NCBI GenBank assembly: GCA_964351495.1
Contig: CAYGOC010000002.1
Coordinates: 62,001 to 126,000 of the forward strand
Direction: 5' to 3'
Source: CAYGOC01 sp964351495
Lineage (GTDB): Bacteria; Chlamydiota; Chlamydiia; Chlamydiales; SM23-39
DNA: 64,000 nt
Shown here: positions 1 through 8,228 of the stretch, in pieces
Position numbering within the stretch: the first letter of the stretch is position 1
Layout: every line of letters starts with the position of its first letter
Position numbers and translations under genes: made by a program
Notes under the pieces: generated by a model
Databases searched by the model: none
Told to the model about the DNA's origin: nothing
The model's input: only the letters and a program-made list of their open reading frames with translations

Positions 1-22
1 GGTTCGAATCCTTCCACCCCAA
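1..22 (+). tRNA. 3' end of a tRNA gene, cut by the window edge
   Basis: The window opens inside a T arm. GG-TTCGAAT-CCTTC gives the T loop and the 3' half of its stem, followed by a seven-base acceptor strand CACCCCA and discriminator A. No CCA is encoded. The acceptor strand predicts a 5' end of TGGGGTG, which resembles tRNA-Gln, but the anticodon lies outside the window, so the isotype is only a guess. Confidence 0.7.
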
Positions 23-47
23 GACTTTAAGTTGGATTTAAGGCGCT

Positions 48-932
48 ATGGTGCAAACTGGGAAGGAAAAACTTCTCTTGTTTAGCGGGTCTAAAGCAGA
101 GGCTCTATCTCAAAAATTGGTGAAATTTCCTCCTTTTTTTTTGGGAAAGAAAAAGACTCAAGTGTTTTTTGACCAAGAGGTAGCGGTTCAAATACAAGAA
201 ACGATTTCGGGTCAAAAAGTTTTTGTATTACAAACACTTTCTGGGGATCCAAATCAGAGTTTTTTAGAGTTCTTGTTTTTAGTAGAAGCTTTAAAAGAAA
301 AAAAAGCGAAAGAGATAGTTGGGATAATTCCTTATCTAGCTTATACTAGGCAGGACAAAAAGAAAGAGGGGGTTTTTCCTGCTATAAAGTGCATAGCAAA
401 ACTTTTAAAGCAGTCAAAAATAACCTCTTTAATTACGGTGGATGTTCATTCAGGAGATAGTAAAGGGTTTTTTGAGATTCCCTTTATCTCTCTTGATACC
501 ACGGCGCTTTTTTATGAGAGACTGAAAAAAGAGCGGTGGAAAGATCCGATCTTATGTTCTCCTGATAAAGGAGGGAAAGATAGGGCTCTTTCTTTGGCGA
601 AGCTTCTTGGTTTTGAGTTTTTTTGTATAGAAAAACGAAGAAGGGGAGAAGAGGTGGAGATTCTAACCTTTGAAGGAGAAGTAGAAGGTAGAGATTTAAT
701 AGTGGTAGATGATGTAGCTTCTACCGGAGGCACTTTGGAAAAAGTGGCGCAAGAGGGAAAGAAAAGAGGGGCTAGTAGGGTAGTGGCTTTAATCAGTCAT
801 AGACTTCCCTCGGCTCGGTTCCCTTCTGTGGATTTGGTTTTTTCAACCGACACAGTGGAAAACAACAGGTGGCCTAACGAGGAGATCCTCTCTGTAGCCT
901 CTTTGTTGCAAGAAGCGATGAAACATGTGTAA
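48..932 (+). CDS. prs: Ribose-phosphate pyrophosphokinase (PRPP synthase), short archaeal-like form
   Basis: Makes PRPP from ribose 5-phosphate and ATP in the cytosol, feeding nucleotide, NAD and some amino-acid synthesis. At 294 residues it is shorter than the usual bacterial enzyme of about 310-320. Visible family signatures are the TRQDKK stretch near residue 106 (the ATP/metal region), VDVHS near residue 133, and the PRPP-binding loop VVDDVASTGGT near residue 222. The motif wording and length resemble archaeal-type PRPP synthases more than E. coli Prs. An AAGG precedes the ATG by five bases. It starts just after a tRNA gene and leads directly into rplY, so they are probably co-transcribed. 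Chlamydiaceae lack this enzyme, which supports an environmental lineage. Confidence 0.88.
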   Translation: MVQTGKEKLLLFSGSKAEALSQKLVKFPPFFLGKKKTQVFFDQEVAVQIQETISGQKVFVLQTLSGDPNQSFLEFLFLVEALKEKKAKEIVGIIPYLAYTRQDKKKEGVFPAIKCIAKLLKQSKITSLITVDVHSGDSKGFFEIPFISLDTTALFYERLKKERWKDPILCSPDKGGKDRALSLAKLLGFEFFCIEKRRRGEEVEILTFEGEVEGRDLIVVDDVASTGGTLEKVAQEGKKRGASRVVALISHRLPSARFPSVDLVFSTDTVENNRWPNEEILSVASLLQEAMKHV

Positions 933-947
933 CCTAAAAGAGAGTGT

Positions 948-1505
948 ATGAAACTAACGGTTTATAAGAGAACAAAAGAGAAGAAAAGTGAGCTGACAAA
1001 GATTCGAAATGGGGGGGATATTCCTGCTGTTTTGTATTCTGCTAAAAAAGAGGTAGAGACCATTTTTGTAAAAGGGAGCGAGTTTGAGGCCTTTTTAAGA
1101 GGGGTAAAACCAGATCATTTATCTACAGAGTTGGTCACCCTTTCTTTAGATAACAAAGAGGTAAAAGCCGTTATAAAAGAGGTGCAGTACCACAGAACTA
1201 CCTATAAGATAGAGCATATCGATTTTTATCTTCTTCAAGAAGAGAAGCCTCTTCTTTTAAATGTTCCTATTGAACTAGAAGGGACAGCCGAGTGTTTAGG
1301 AGTGAAAAAAGGGGGAGCGGTTCGTCAGGTGATTCGTAAGATGAGAGTTCGCTGTTTGCCAAAGGACATTCCTACTAGCTTTAAGTTAGATGTTTCTTCT
1401 TTAGACATGGGAGAGTCTAAAAGACTTTCTGACATCCAGTTGCCTTCTTGTATTAAGGCGATAGCAAAATTAAAAGAGGTGGTAGCTACTGTAGCGAAGA
1501 GATAG
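948..1505 (+). CDS. rplY: 50S ribosomal protein L25 (Ctc family)
   Basis: Binds 5S rRNA in the large ribosomal subunit. The 185-residue length matches the long Ctc-type L25: an amino-terminal L25 domain with the RNGGDIPAVLYS stretch (residues 21-32), then a carboxy-terminal TL5-like beta domain from about residue 95. First gene of the block rplY-pth-rpsF-rpsR-rplI-ispE, which has the same order in Chlamydia. A GAGAG ribosome site lies three bases before the ATG. The stop is one base before the pth ATG, so translation is probably coupled. Confidence 0.95.
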   Translation: MKLTVYKRTKEKKSELTKIRNGGDIPAVLYSAKKEVETIFVKGSEFEAFLRGVKPDHLSTELVTLSLDNKEVKAVIKEVQYHRTTYKIEHIDFYLLQEEKPLLLNVPIELEGTAECLGVKKGGAVRQVIRKMRVRCLPKDIPTSFKLDVSSLDMGESKRLSDIQLPSCIKAIAKLKEVVATVAKR

Positions 1506-1506
1506 G

Positions 1507-2040
1507 ATGTCTTTTTTTTTGGTGGTAGGCCTGGGAAATCCGGGAAAAGAGTATGTCTATACAAGGCATAATATTGGGTTTCGGGTTTTAGAGAGTTTTG
1601 CAAAAAAAAAGAATACTTCCTTTCAAAAGAAGAAAAAGCAAGCCCTTTTCACTTCTTTTGAGGAAGGAGAGAAGACCGTTTTTTTGATTTGGCCTCAGAC
1701 CTATATGAATTTGAGTGGGGATGCTGTAAAAAAATGGGTTCGGTTTCTGAAGATACCGAAAGAGCATGTTTTAGTGATAACCGATGATGCGGAGATTCCT
1801 TTTGGGAAGCTTCGGTTTCGGAAAAAGGGTTCTAGTGGGGGACATAACGGGCTAAAAAGTATAGAAGATGCCTTGAAATCACAAGAGTATGCCCGTTTAA
1901 GATGGGGCGTAGGTAGAGATGAAAAAAGAGATTTGGCAGATTTCGTTTTAGAAGAATTTACAAAAGAAGAGGAACAGCAGGTGCCGCTTATTACTCAAAG
2001 AGCTATAGAAGAAATAGAAAAGTGGCTTCAAGAGCTTTAG
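1507..2040 (+). CDS. pth: Peptidyl-tRNA hydrolase
   Basis: Cleaves peptidyl-tRNA released from stalled ribosomes and recycles the tRNA. At 177 residues it is a normal bacterial Pth. GLGNPGKEYVYTRHNIGF near the start carries the catalytic His of the RHN motif, and FLIWPQTYMNLSG plus ITDDAEIPFGKLRFR cover the other conserved regions (Asn of YMN, Asp of DD). Its ATG follows the rplY stop by one base. The pairing with L25 is common in bacteria. Confidence 0.96.
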   Translation: MSFFLVVGLGNPGKEYVYTRHNIGFRVLESFAKKKNTSFQKKKKQALFTSFEEGEKTVFLIWPQTYMNLSGDAVKKWVRFLKIPKEHVLVITDDAEIPFGKLRFRKKGSSGGHNGLKSIEDALKSQEYARLRWGVGRDEKRDLADFVLEEFTKEEEQQVPLITQRAIEEIEKWLQEL

Positions 2041-2071
2041 AAGGGCTTACAAGCTAAATTAGGAGAGATAA

Positions 2072-2416
2072 ATGGAAAAAATGAAGACAAAACTTTACGA
2101 GGGGATGTACCTATTTACCCCAACTCTTAGTGAAGAGTCGCGTAATAAAGCCTTAGAAAAGGTTTTACACGGGATTACAGAAAAAGGGGGATCGATAGAA
2201 AAAATTCATGATATGGGTAGGAAGAAGTTAGCCTATTCAATACGGGGAAAAAAGGAAGGGTATTACTATTTGATATACTTTTCTGTTTCTCCTGCAGCGA
2301 TAGAAGAGCTTTGGAAAGAGTACAACCTACATGAAGACTTGATTCGGTTTATGACTTTAGAGACAGAGAAGGTAAGGGAGTCTTTAGAATTTAAATCACT
2401 AAAAGCTACAACCTGA
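2072..2416 (+). CDS. rpsF: 30S ribosomal protein S6
   Basis: Small-subunit protein that binds 16S rRNA together with S18. 114 residues, normal for the family. YEGMYLF (residues 9-15) is the S6 signature start and GRKKLAYSIRGKKEGYYY (about 49-66) is the conserved core. AGGAG sits seven bases before the ATG at 2072, which favours this start over the internal Met four codons later. It heads the S6-S18-L9 group, the classic bacterial order although without ssb between S6 and S18. Confidence 0.96.
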   Translation: MEKMKTKLYEGMYLFTPTLSEESRNKALEKVLHGITEKGGSIEKIHDMGRKKLAYSIRGKKEGYYYLIYFSVSPAAIEELWKEYNLHEDLIRFMTLETEKVRESLEFKSLKATT

Positions 2417-2433
2417 AAATTTAGGGAGAATTC

Positions 2434-2676
2434 ATGTATAAAAAATCGTCTAATCTAGCTTTTGCGAAAAAGAAGAAGAGCTGTCCTTTCAAAGAAGCGA
2501 ATATGAAGGATATCGATTACAAAGATATAGAAACATTAAGGCAGTTTGTTACAGAAAGGGGAAAGATCCTTCCTAGGAGGATTACTGGGGTGTCTCAATA
2601 TTATCAAAGACGTCTCAAAGTAGCTTTAAAAAGAGCTCGTCATGTAGCTTTTTTACCTTTTGTTGCAGACCAATAA
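2434..2676 (+). CDS. rpsR: 30S ribosomal protein S18
   Basis: Small-subunit partner of S6. 80 residues with a lysine-rich amino-terminus, the CPFKE motif near residue 22, and the conserved carboxy-terminal core around ETLRQFVTERGKILPRRITG and QRRLKVALKRARH. AGGGAG lies six bases upstream of the ATG. Eighteen bases after rpsF. Confidence 0.97.
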   Translation: MYKKSSNLAFAKKKKSCPFKEANMKDIDYKDIETLRQFVTERGKILPRRITGVSQYYQRRLKVALKRARHVAFLPFVADQ

Positions 2677-2697
2677 AACTACATAAAGGAAGATACC

Positions 2698-3222
2698 ATG
2701 AAACAAAAAGTGCTTTTGCTAGAAGATGTAGATTCTTTAGGGAGATCTGGGGAAATCGTAACGGTCAAGATGGGCTATGGACGTAACTTTTTGATTCCTC
2801 AAAGAAAAGCGGTTATAGCAAACAAGCAAACGATCCGGATGCAGGAAAAACTGCAAAAAGAGAGAGCGGTTCAAGCGGAAAAAGATCGAAAAGAAGCAGA
2901 GGAACTAGCTGCTTCTTTAGAAGGGCTTTCTATCAAGATCACGGTAAAAATTGATGCTCAAGGTCACCTGTATGGATCGGTAAGTGCGCAAGATATTTTT
3001 GAGGCTCTACAAGAACAAAAGGTGGTGGGAATTGAGAAAAAATATATTCAGCTTCCCAAGCCGATTAAGTCTTTGGGTTCTTTTAAGGTTGCTTTAAAGC
3101 TAAAAGAGGGAGTTCCTTCTTCTTTTCAGCTAAAAGTAGAGCCGGAAGCGGGATCTAAGCTCCCTCCTTCTTTAGAAGAAGCAAAGCCTGAGCCGAAAGA
3201 AGAGCAAAAAGAAGAAGAGTAG
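2698..3222 (+). CDS. rplI: 50S ribosomal protein L9
   Basis: Large-subunit protein at the base of the L1 stalk. The amino-terminal domain contains LLEDVDSLGRSGEIVTVKMGY followed by YGRNFLIP (about 27-34). A central helix links to the carboxy-terminal domain (HLYGSVSAQDI). The end is an acidic, lysine-rich tail of about 20 residues that makes it longer (174) than the usual 150. The stop is immediately followed by the ispE ATG. Confidence 0.96.
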   Translation: MKQKVLLLEDVDSLGRSGEIVTVKMGYGRNFLIPQRKAVIANKQTIRMQEKLQKERAVQAEKDRKEAEELAASLEGLSIKITVKIDAQGHLYGSVSAQDIFEALQEQKVVGIEKKYIQLPKPIKSLGSFKVALKLKEGVPSSFQLKVEPEAGSKLPPSLEEAKPEPKEEQKEEE

Positions 3223-4008
3223 ATGCTCTTTTTTTCGCCTGCAAAGGTGAATCTTTATTTCACAGTAATACGAAAAAGAAGGGACGGATATCATGATATC
3301 TCGTCCCTTTTTCACGCAGTAAATTTCGGCGATTTTCTAAATATAGAAAAGAGCCATAAAAAAGAGTTTTTTTCTACTACAGAGCCTTCCCTAAAGTGGG
3401 ATAGGGATAACTTAGTATTTCAAGCGGTAGAGCTATTTCGAAGCTATACAAAAAAATCGTTTTGTATTCAGATCCATCTAGAAAAAAACATTCCCCTACA
3501 AGCGGGATTAGGTGGAGGCAGTAGCAATGCAGCAACCACTCTTTGGGCTTTAAATGAGCTTTTTCAAAAACCTTTACAGATTCAAGAGCTTCTATTTTTA
3601 GCAAAAAAACTAGGATCAGACGTTCCTTTCTTTTTTTCCTTAGGGCAAGCTATCTGTGAGGGAAGAGGGGAAAAAATAGAGCCTGTTACCCAGATACAAA
3701 CCAAAGAATTTTGGATAGTAAAGCCTTCTTTTGGATTAAATACAAAAGAGGTGTTTTCTAAATATCAGTTCTCTTTAAAAAAACAAGAGGCTTTGAACGA
3801 TTTAGAAGAGAGCGCGTTTCTTGTAGAACCTCGCCTTAAAGATTTTAAAGAATTTCTTTTACAAAAAGCAGAAAAAGTAGTCATGACAGGCAGCGGCTCC
3901 TCTTTTCTAGCCTTTACCGAAGAGGACCTTTCCTCATTTGCTTCTTTTTCTAAAAGGGTAAAAAGCATAACCCGGCAAAAGGATAGTTGGTATTCTATTT
4001 TAAACTAA
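3223..4008 (+). CDS. ispE: 4-diphosphocytidyl-2-C-methyl-D-erythritol kinase
   Basis: Phosphorylates CDP-methylerythritol, the fourth step of the non-mevalonate isoprenoid pathway (GHMP kinase superfamily). Evidence: SPAKVNLYF at the start, the ATP-binding loop PLQAGLGGGSSNAAT (about 90-104), DVPFFF near residue 133, and a late MTGSGSS motif. 261 residues is slightly short but complete. It abuts rplI with no spacer, as at the same locus in Chlamydia (ychB). Downstream is a very AT-rich 76-base spacer. Confidence 0.93.
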   Translation: MLFFSPAKVNLYFTVIRKRRDGYHDISSLFHAVNFGDFLNIEKSHKKEFFSTTEPSLKWDRDNLVFQAVELFRSYTKKSFCIQIHLEKNIPLQAGLGGGSSNAATTLWALNELFQKPLQIQELLFLAKKLGSDVPFFFSLGQAICEGRGEKIEPVTQIQTKEFWIVKPSFGLNTKEVFSKYQFSLKKQEALNDLEESAFLVEPRLKDFKEFLLQKAEKVVMTGSGSSFLAFTEEDLSSFASFSKRVKSITRQKDSWYSILN

Positions 4009-4084
4009 TTAATAAAATTTTTTATTATAAATTAAAATATTGTTTTTGTTTATATAAAGTGGTTTTTTATAAAATGTTCTGCCT

Positions 4085-4651
4085 ATGAATAGTGTTTATG
4101 AAAGAATTTGTTCTTATAGTCGGATAGCTCGTGCAAGAGCAGCTAGTTTAAGAAGAGAGTTGTATTCTAAAGAACCAATAAAGCCTGTAGAGACCTCTGC
4201 AGCTTTTTCGGGGCAAACGGAGGTGAAAATCACCTCTTATGCAAAAAGATTTTTTCATTGTACTGCGTTGAAAGTAAAAACAGCTTGTTCTCTATTAGGA
4301 AGAGTGGCTCTTTTAGCTGTTTTGTATGTTCCTTTACTGAACATAATAGCAAGTAGGGCTTGGGAGCTTTTAGATCCACAAAGTGCCTTTTTAGCGCAAT
4401 ATAGGAATTGGCGTAGTTTTTCCGGTAAAACAGTAACGTATGCAGATTTTTCAAAAAGTTTTTGGAGTTTAGAAACTATCCCTGATGGAGTCTTATTTCC
4501 TGAAGTAGAGTCTCTAGATTTTCAAAGTTGTGATTTAACGGGATTGCCTAGTTGGATTGGAAAGGCTTTTCCTAATTTGTTGAGCTTGAATCTCTCCCAT
4601 AATAAAATAGGCATAATTCCTGAATCTATGAAAGAGCTTACGCAGCTGCGG
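4085..4651 (+). CDS. Leucine-rich repeat protein, amino-terminal part before assembly gap
   Basis: This is the first 189 codons of a gene that runs into a block of N. It has a basic amino-terminus, one strongly hydrophobic stretch (about residues 73-91, LLGRVALLAVLYVPLLNIIA) that could be a membrane segment, then leucine-rich repeats beginning around residue 135. Visible repeat units include SLDFQSCDLTGLP and LLSLNLSHNKIGIIPESM, with the bacterial LPxW/IPxS type of turn. LRR proteins of intracellular bacteria often act as host-directed effectors, but nothing here proves secretion. Almost certainly the same gene as the part after the gap. Confidence 0.75.
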
Positions 4652-4751
4652 NNNNNNNNNNNNNNNNNNNNNNNNNNNNNNNNNNNNNNNNNNNNNNNNN
4701 NNNNNNNNNNNNNNNNNNNNNNNNNNNNNNNNNNNNNNNNNNNNNNNNNNN
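4652..4751. other. Assembly gap of exactly 100 N
   Basis: One hundred consecutive N inside the leucine-rich repeat gene. A round 100 usually marks a gap of unknown length, so the reading-frame difference between the two sides carries no information. LRR repeats are a likely cause of assembly failure here. Confidence 0.99.
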
Positions 4752-5877
4752 TTTAACTAGCTTGCCTCCCTGGTTTGGGGAAGAATTTAGGAGGTTAGAA
4801 ATTCTACATCTGGATGGTAATCAGATAGCAACTATTCCTCGGGGATTTAGCAGTCTTAGAAATACACGAATTACAGCGTATGATAATCGTATTACAGACC
4901 GAGAAATAACACGTATTAGACAAGAAAACTTAATACATGAAAGCGTTACTTTTGACTACAGTATTTACGATGAGGATCTCTCAAGAGATGAAACATTTAA
5001 TACTTTGGCTTCCTGTATTGAGGATTTACAACAAAAAGCTAAAAAAGAGTCAATTCCACTAGAAATAAAAAACTTAGAAAAAATAGAGGGTTTTTCAGAG
5101 AACTTTCTCCGTTTTTATAAAAAACTTTTTATTTCTAAACTGTATACCGGTTCTTCACAAATCAACACAAAAACAGCAGAGACTCTATTGGACATGCTTT
5201 TGTTTGCTTCAACGAATCCAGATTTTTTAGTCCAGTTTTCTAGTTTATTAGGGGAGTCTTTAGCAAGCTGTGGTGACCGGGTAAGTTACTATTTTGACTT
5301 ATCTTATATGCTGTATCAATGCTATAAGATTCAGGATAAGAGGTGGACCCTTGAGCTGCAAAATCTCTTTGTAGGATTTGCTAGGTTTCACCTGCTCTTT
5401 AAAGAAGCGCAAAAAATCATTGAAAACAGAACACTGGTTGATCCTTTGGAAATTCATCTGGCGCTTTTGGTAAAACTCAAGGAAAGGCTGAATTTACCGA
5501 TATTTTCTGAAGAGATGCTTTATTTTTCTCTTACAGATCTAACTCAAGAGGATTTACAAGTTATAGAAAGAAAAGTTACGGAACAAACAAAAGATATAGC
5601 AAAAACTTTAGCTTTAAATGAAGAATTTGAGAATCATTTTTTAAACAGGTTTTATTCAGAAGAAGAGCGGCAAAGTGTTTCCTCAAAGCAATATCATTCG
5701 CTTATACTGGATACTTTATGGGGTATTTGTGCAGAAGATGCTAGTTTTCCCAAAACTATACCGGAACTAAATAGCGCTCAGCATAAGAGGGTTTTAGATG
5801 GAGCTATGTTAAAGTATAACCTACAAAAAGTTGCTCTTATTCAAGGGGTTTTAGATTCTTCTTCAGAAGAGCAATAA
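4752..5877 (+). CDS. Leucine-rich repeat protein, carboxy-terminal part after assembly gap
   Basis: The frame is open from the first base after the gap. It reads LTSLPPWFGEEFRRLEILHL then DGNQIATIPRGF, that is two more LRR units, so it continues the gene before the gap. After the repeats (from about 4930) comes a helical carboxy-terminal region of roughly 310 residues of no family I recognise, rich in acidic residues, with no membrane segment. An LRR domain fused to a novel carboxy-terminal domain is typical of effector-type LRR proteins, but that role is inferred. The ATT/TTG codons near the gap are not starts. Confidence 0.75.
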
Positions 5878-5922
5878 CAAACCTTTCTCAGTTATGATTC
5901 ATCCAATTGACGAGGTGGAAAC

Positions 5923-5963
5923 CCAGTTCTTTCGCCTTTAGGCGAGAGTTGTTTACTAACTGG
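5923..5963 (+). terminator. Nested hairpin after the LRR gene
   Basis: An eight-base-pair stem CTTTCGCC/GGCGAGAG (5929-5936 with 5941-5948, one G-T pair) closes a TTTA loop and is followed by TTGTTT. An outer pair CCAGTT/AACTGG (5923-5928 with 5958-5963) could extend it. It lies 45 bases after the LRR stop, so it is a plausible terminator before the amidase gene. Confidence 0.5.
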
Positions 5964-6031
5964 CTTTAGCTAGAGTATAATTCTGAGTATATCTATAAGG
6001 TAGAAAAAGCATTTAAGTAGGTTTTCGTTGC

Positions 6032-7435
6032 ATGGAACCAGTTTTTCAAGACTCTGCTTTTGGGTTGATGAAAAAAATACAGCAGAAAAAAATCAGTGTA
6101 ACAGAGCTTGTTTCTAGCTGTCTTAAGCAGATTTCAAAAGTGAATAAAAAAATCAATGCTATCGTTGTAAATAAAGAAGAGTCTGCTTTAGAAAAGGCTA
6201 AAGAATATGACGCCTTATTAGAAAAAGGAAAACTAGTAGGACCTCTTCATGGGATCCCTTTTACTGTAAAAGATATTTATGAAACCAAAGGAGATCTGAA
6301 TACAGCAGGGTCTCTTGGTTTAAAAAATAATATCGCAAAAAAAGATGCCGAGGTAGTTGAAAGACTCTTGAAAGCAGGCGCTATTTTACTGGGAAAAACA
6401 AATACCTCAGAGCTGGAGAGTGCTGTATATACAGACAACTTAGTCTATGGCAGAACTAATAATCCGTATAATACAGAGTATTGTAGCGGAGGAAGTAGCG
6501 GAGGAAGCGCCGCTTCTGTAGCTAGCTGTTGCAGCGTATTTGATGTGGGATCCGATACGGGAGGAAGTCTTCGCATACCTGCACATTACTGCGGTATTAC
6601 CGCGGTGCGTCCTACCATTAACCGTATCCCTTCAACAGGCGTTGTATATGGTATTAGAACAGGAGCTCTCGGTGCTATGACAACAGAGGGGCCTTTAGCA
6701 AGGTCGGTTGTAGATTTACCGCTTTTATTAGAAGTTCTACAAGGACCGGATCAAAAGGATCCTAAAGTATTAGATCTACCCTTACATAAAATGGAAACAG
6801 TCAACCTAAAAAAAGAAAAAATCGCCTATTTTTTCGATAACGGATTTGTAGCTGCCAACAAAAAAACAGTAGAGGCTATAAAAAATAGCGCCCAAGTTTT
6901 AGTCCATGCAGGATCCCAAGTAGAGCATGCGATGCCTTCTTGTTTTATGAGGGGAAATGAGATTTTTTTAGAGATAATGGGAGCCGATGGAAGTAGAGCT
7001 TTAAAAGAGGCTCTGCGACACTTGGGATCTAAGCCCTCTTTTTCTACCTCTAAAGTAATAGAGTATTTAAAGCCTTACGCTTGTGATATGAAAACGTTTT
7101 CTGCTAGGTGGGATAAGTGGGATCTTTTTCGTAGTGAAATATTGCAGTTTTTTAAAGAATACGATTTGTTAATCTGTCCAGTCACTCCTACTAGCGCTCT
7201 TAGTAACCAAGTAGCCGAAGAAAAAGGAAACTTTGAGATGTTAACCTATATCTGGACAGTAAGTACGATGCTTATGCCCACGGTTGTAGTTCGAGTGGGA
7301 ACAGATGCAAATCACTTGCCTATTGGAGTGCAAATCTTAGCAAAACCGGGCTGTGAGCATAAAGCTTTTGCTGCAGCATATGAGCTAGAAAAGTCTTTGG
7401 GAGGATGGCAGTATCCTAAGTTTTTAGAGGGATAA
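6032..7435 (+). CDS. Amidase-signature family hydrolase
   Basis: Hydrolyses amide bonds; the substrate is not clear from sequence. 467 residues, typical for the family. The Ser-cisSer-Lys machinery is visible: Lys in the TVKDIYETKG stretch (about residue 82), the glycine/serine-rich GGSSGGSAASVAS (about 153-165) holding the cis-Ser, and the nucleophile region DTGGSLRIPAHYCG (about 177-190). It resembles GatA by the signature, but no gatB or gatC lies nearby and the carboxy-terminal half differs, so a free-standing amidase is more likely. No leader peptide is visible. It has its own upstream spacer of 150 bases with a terminator hairpin. Confidence 0.85.
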   Translation: MEPVFQDSAFGLMKKIQQKKISVTELVSSCLKQISKVNKKINAIVVNKEESALEKAKEYDALLEKGKLVGPLHGIPFTVKDIYETKGDLNTAGSLGLKNNIAKKDAEVVERLLKAGAILLGKTNTSELESAVYTDNLVYGRTNNPYNTEYCSGGSSGGSAASVASCCSVFDVGSDTGGSLRIPAHYCGITAVRPTINRIPSTGVVYGIRTGALGAMTTEGPLARSVVDLPLLLEVLQGPDQKDPKVLDLPLHKMETVNLKKEKIAYFFDNGFVAANKKTVEAIKNSAQVLVHAGSQVEHAMPSCFMRGNEIFLEIMGADGSRALKEALRHLGSKPSFSTSKVIEYLKPYACDMKTFSARWDKWDLFRSEILQFFKEYDLLICPVTPTSALSNQVAEEKGNFEMLTYIWTVSTMLMPTVVVRVGTDANHLPIGVQILAKPGCEHKAFAAAYELEKSLGGWQYPKFLEG

Positions 7436-7438
7436 ATT

Positions 7439-7996
7439 TTACCAACCGCCCATTTTTGAAGGATCAGATCCAAAAAAATGGTGGGTAGGGTCTGGCTGAA
7501 AACAAGGGGCTATAACCGATCTTTCATACTGAAAACGCTCTAAAGTAGCGTAGAGTTTTCTTCCGTTATAAGGACAAAATATCCCGTAAATAGCAGATAG
7601 CTGTAATCCTACTATAGTTAGAGGAGTTATGATAACTTTTAAGAAGTCTCCTCCTGCTTGTATAGCCCTATTTTTTAAGGAGTAGGTTTCAAGGATGTCA
7701 TTGGGACGCCAAAAATGGTACAAAGAGACGAGCTTTAACATCCGAAATGCTATCATAGCTATAGAAGCTATAGGGTGAAGAATAGATGTGCCGAGCGTAA
7801 GCAAAAAGCATTTGCTTCTAATAATGTCAGGAGGTTCATGCCAGTAAGCTCTTTTGGTGTGCTGATCAATTATATATGCAGGGATAGTTGTTCCTTTCCA
7901 CCTACCGCCTTCATAATCAAGCTCCCACTCGCTAAACGGATGAAAGTCATACAAAGTAACTTGTGACCTCTTAGGGTCTTCATGTTGAATGCTCAT
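7439..7996 (-). CDS. Unknown protein with two hydrophobic segments
   Basis: I do not recognise this 185-residue protein from a named family. I use the ATG at 7996 (MSIQHEDPKR); an earlier ATG at 8020 would add eight residues and neither has a clear ribosome site. Two hydrophobic stretches (about 68-95 and 117-140) flank a basic segment. A carboxy-terminal motif CPYNGRKLYATLERFQYE recalls short motifs seen in several environmental chlamydial proteins of unknown role, but that is from memory. Its end converges with the amidase gene, four bases apart. A lineage-specific membrane or inclusion-associated protein is possible. Confidence 0.6.
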   Translation of the reverse strand: MSIQHEDPKRSQVTLYDFHPFSEWELDYEGGRWKGTTIPAYIIDQHTKRAYWHEPPDIIRSKCFLLTLGTSILHPIASIAMIAFRMLKLVSLYHFWRPNDILETYSLKNRAIQAGGDFLKVIITPLTIVGLQLSAIYGIFCPYNGRKLYATLERFQYERSVIAPCFQPDPTHHFFGSDPSKMGGW

Positions 7997-8117
7997 GGTA
8001 ATATTATAGAGTAAAACCACTTTTTTGTCAATAAAATTATGAGACAGATTTCTTTTTAAGATGTTTATTGTTATAACTTTGCGGATTTTTAATAAATGTT
8101 GGGGGTAAGAAAAGAGG

Positions 8118-8139
8118 TCCCTAGAATGGGGATTTTTTT
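8118..8139 (+). terminator. Weak hairpin with T run upstream of hldD
   Basis: TCCCTA-GAA-TGGGGA forms a six-pair stem (one G-T) followed by seven T. It lies in the spacer between the divergent unknown gene and hldD, where no plus-strand gene ends, so it could be a leader attenuator for hldD or chance. Confidence 0.3.
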
Positions 8140-8228
8140 AGTGCTATTTTTAGAAGATGGATAAAAGCACTCTGTGTTCTTAAATGGATACTTTTGTTAC
8201 TCTTTCAACTCTTGCAAGGGAGAGAAAG

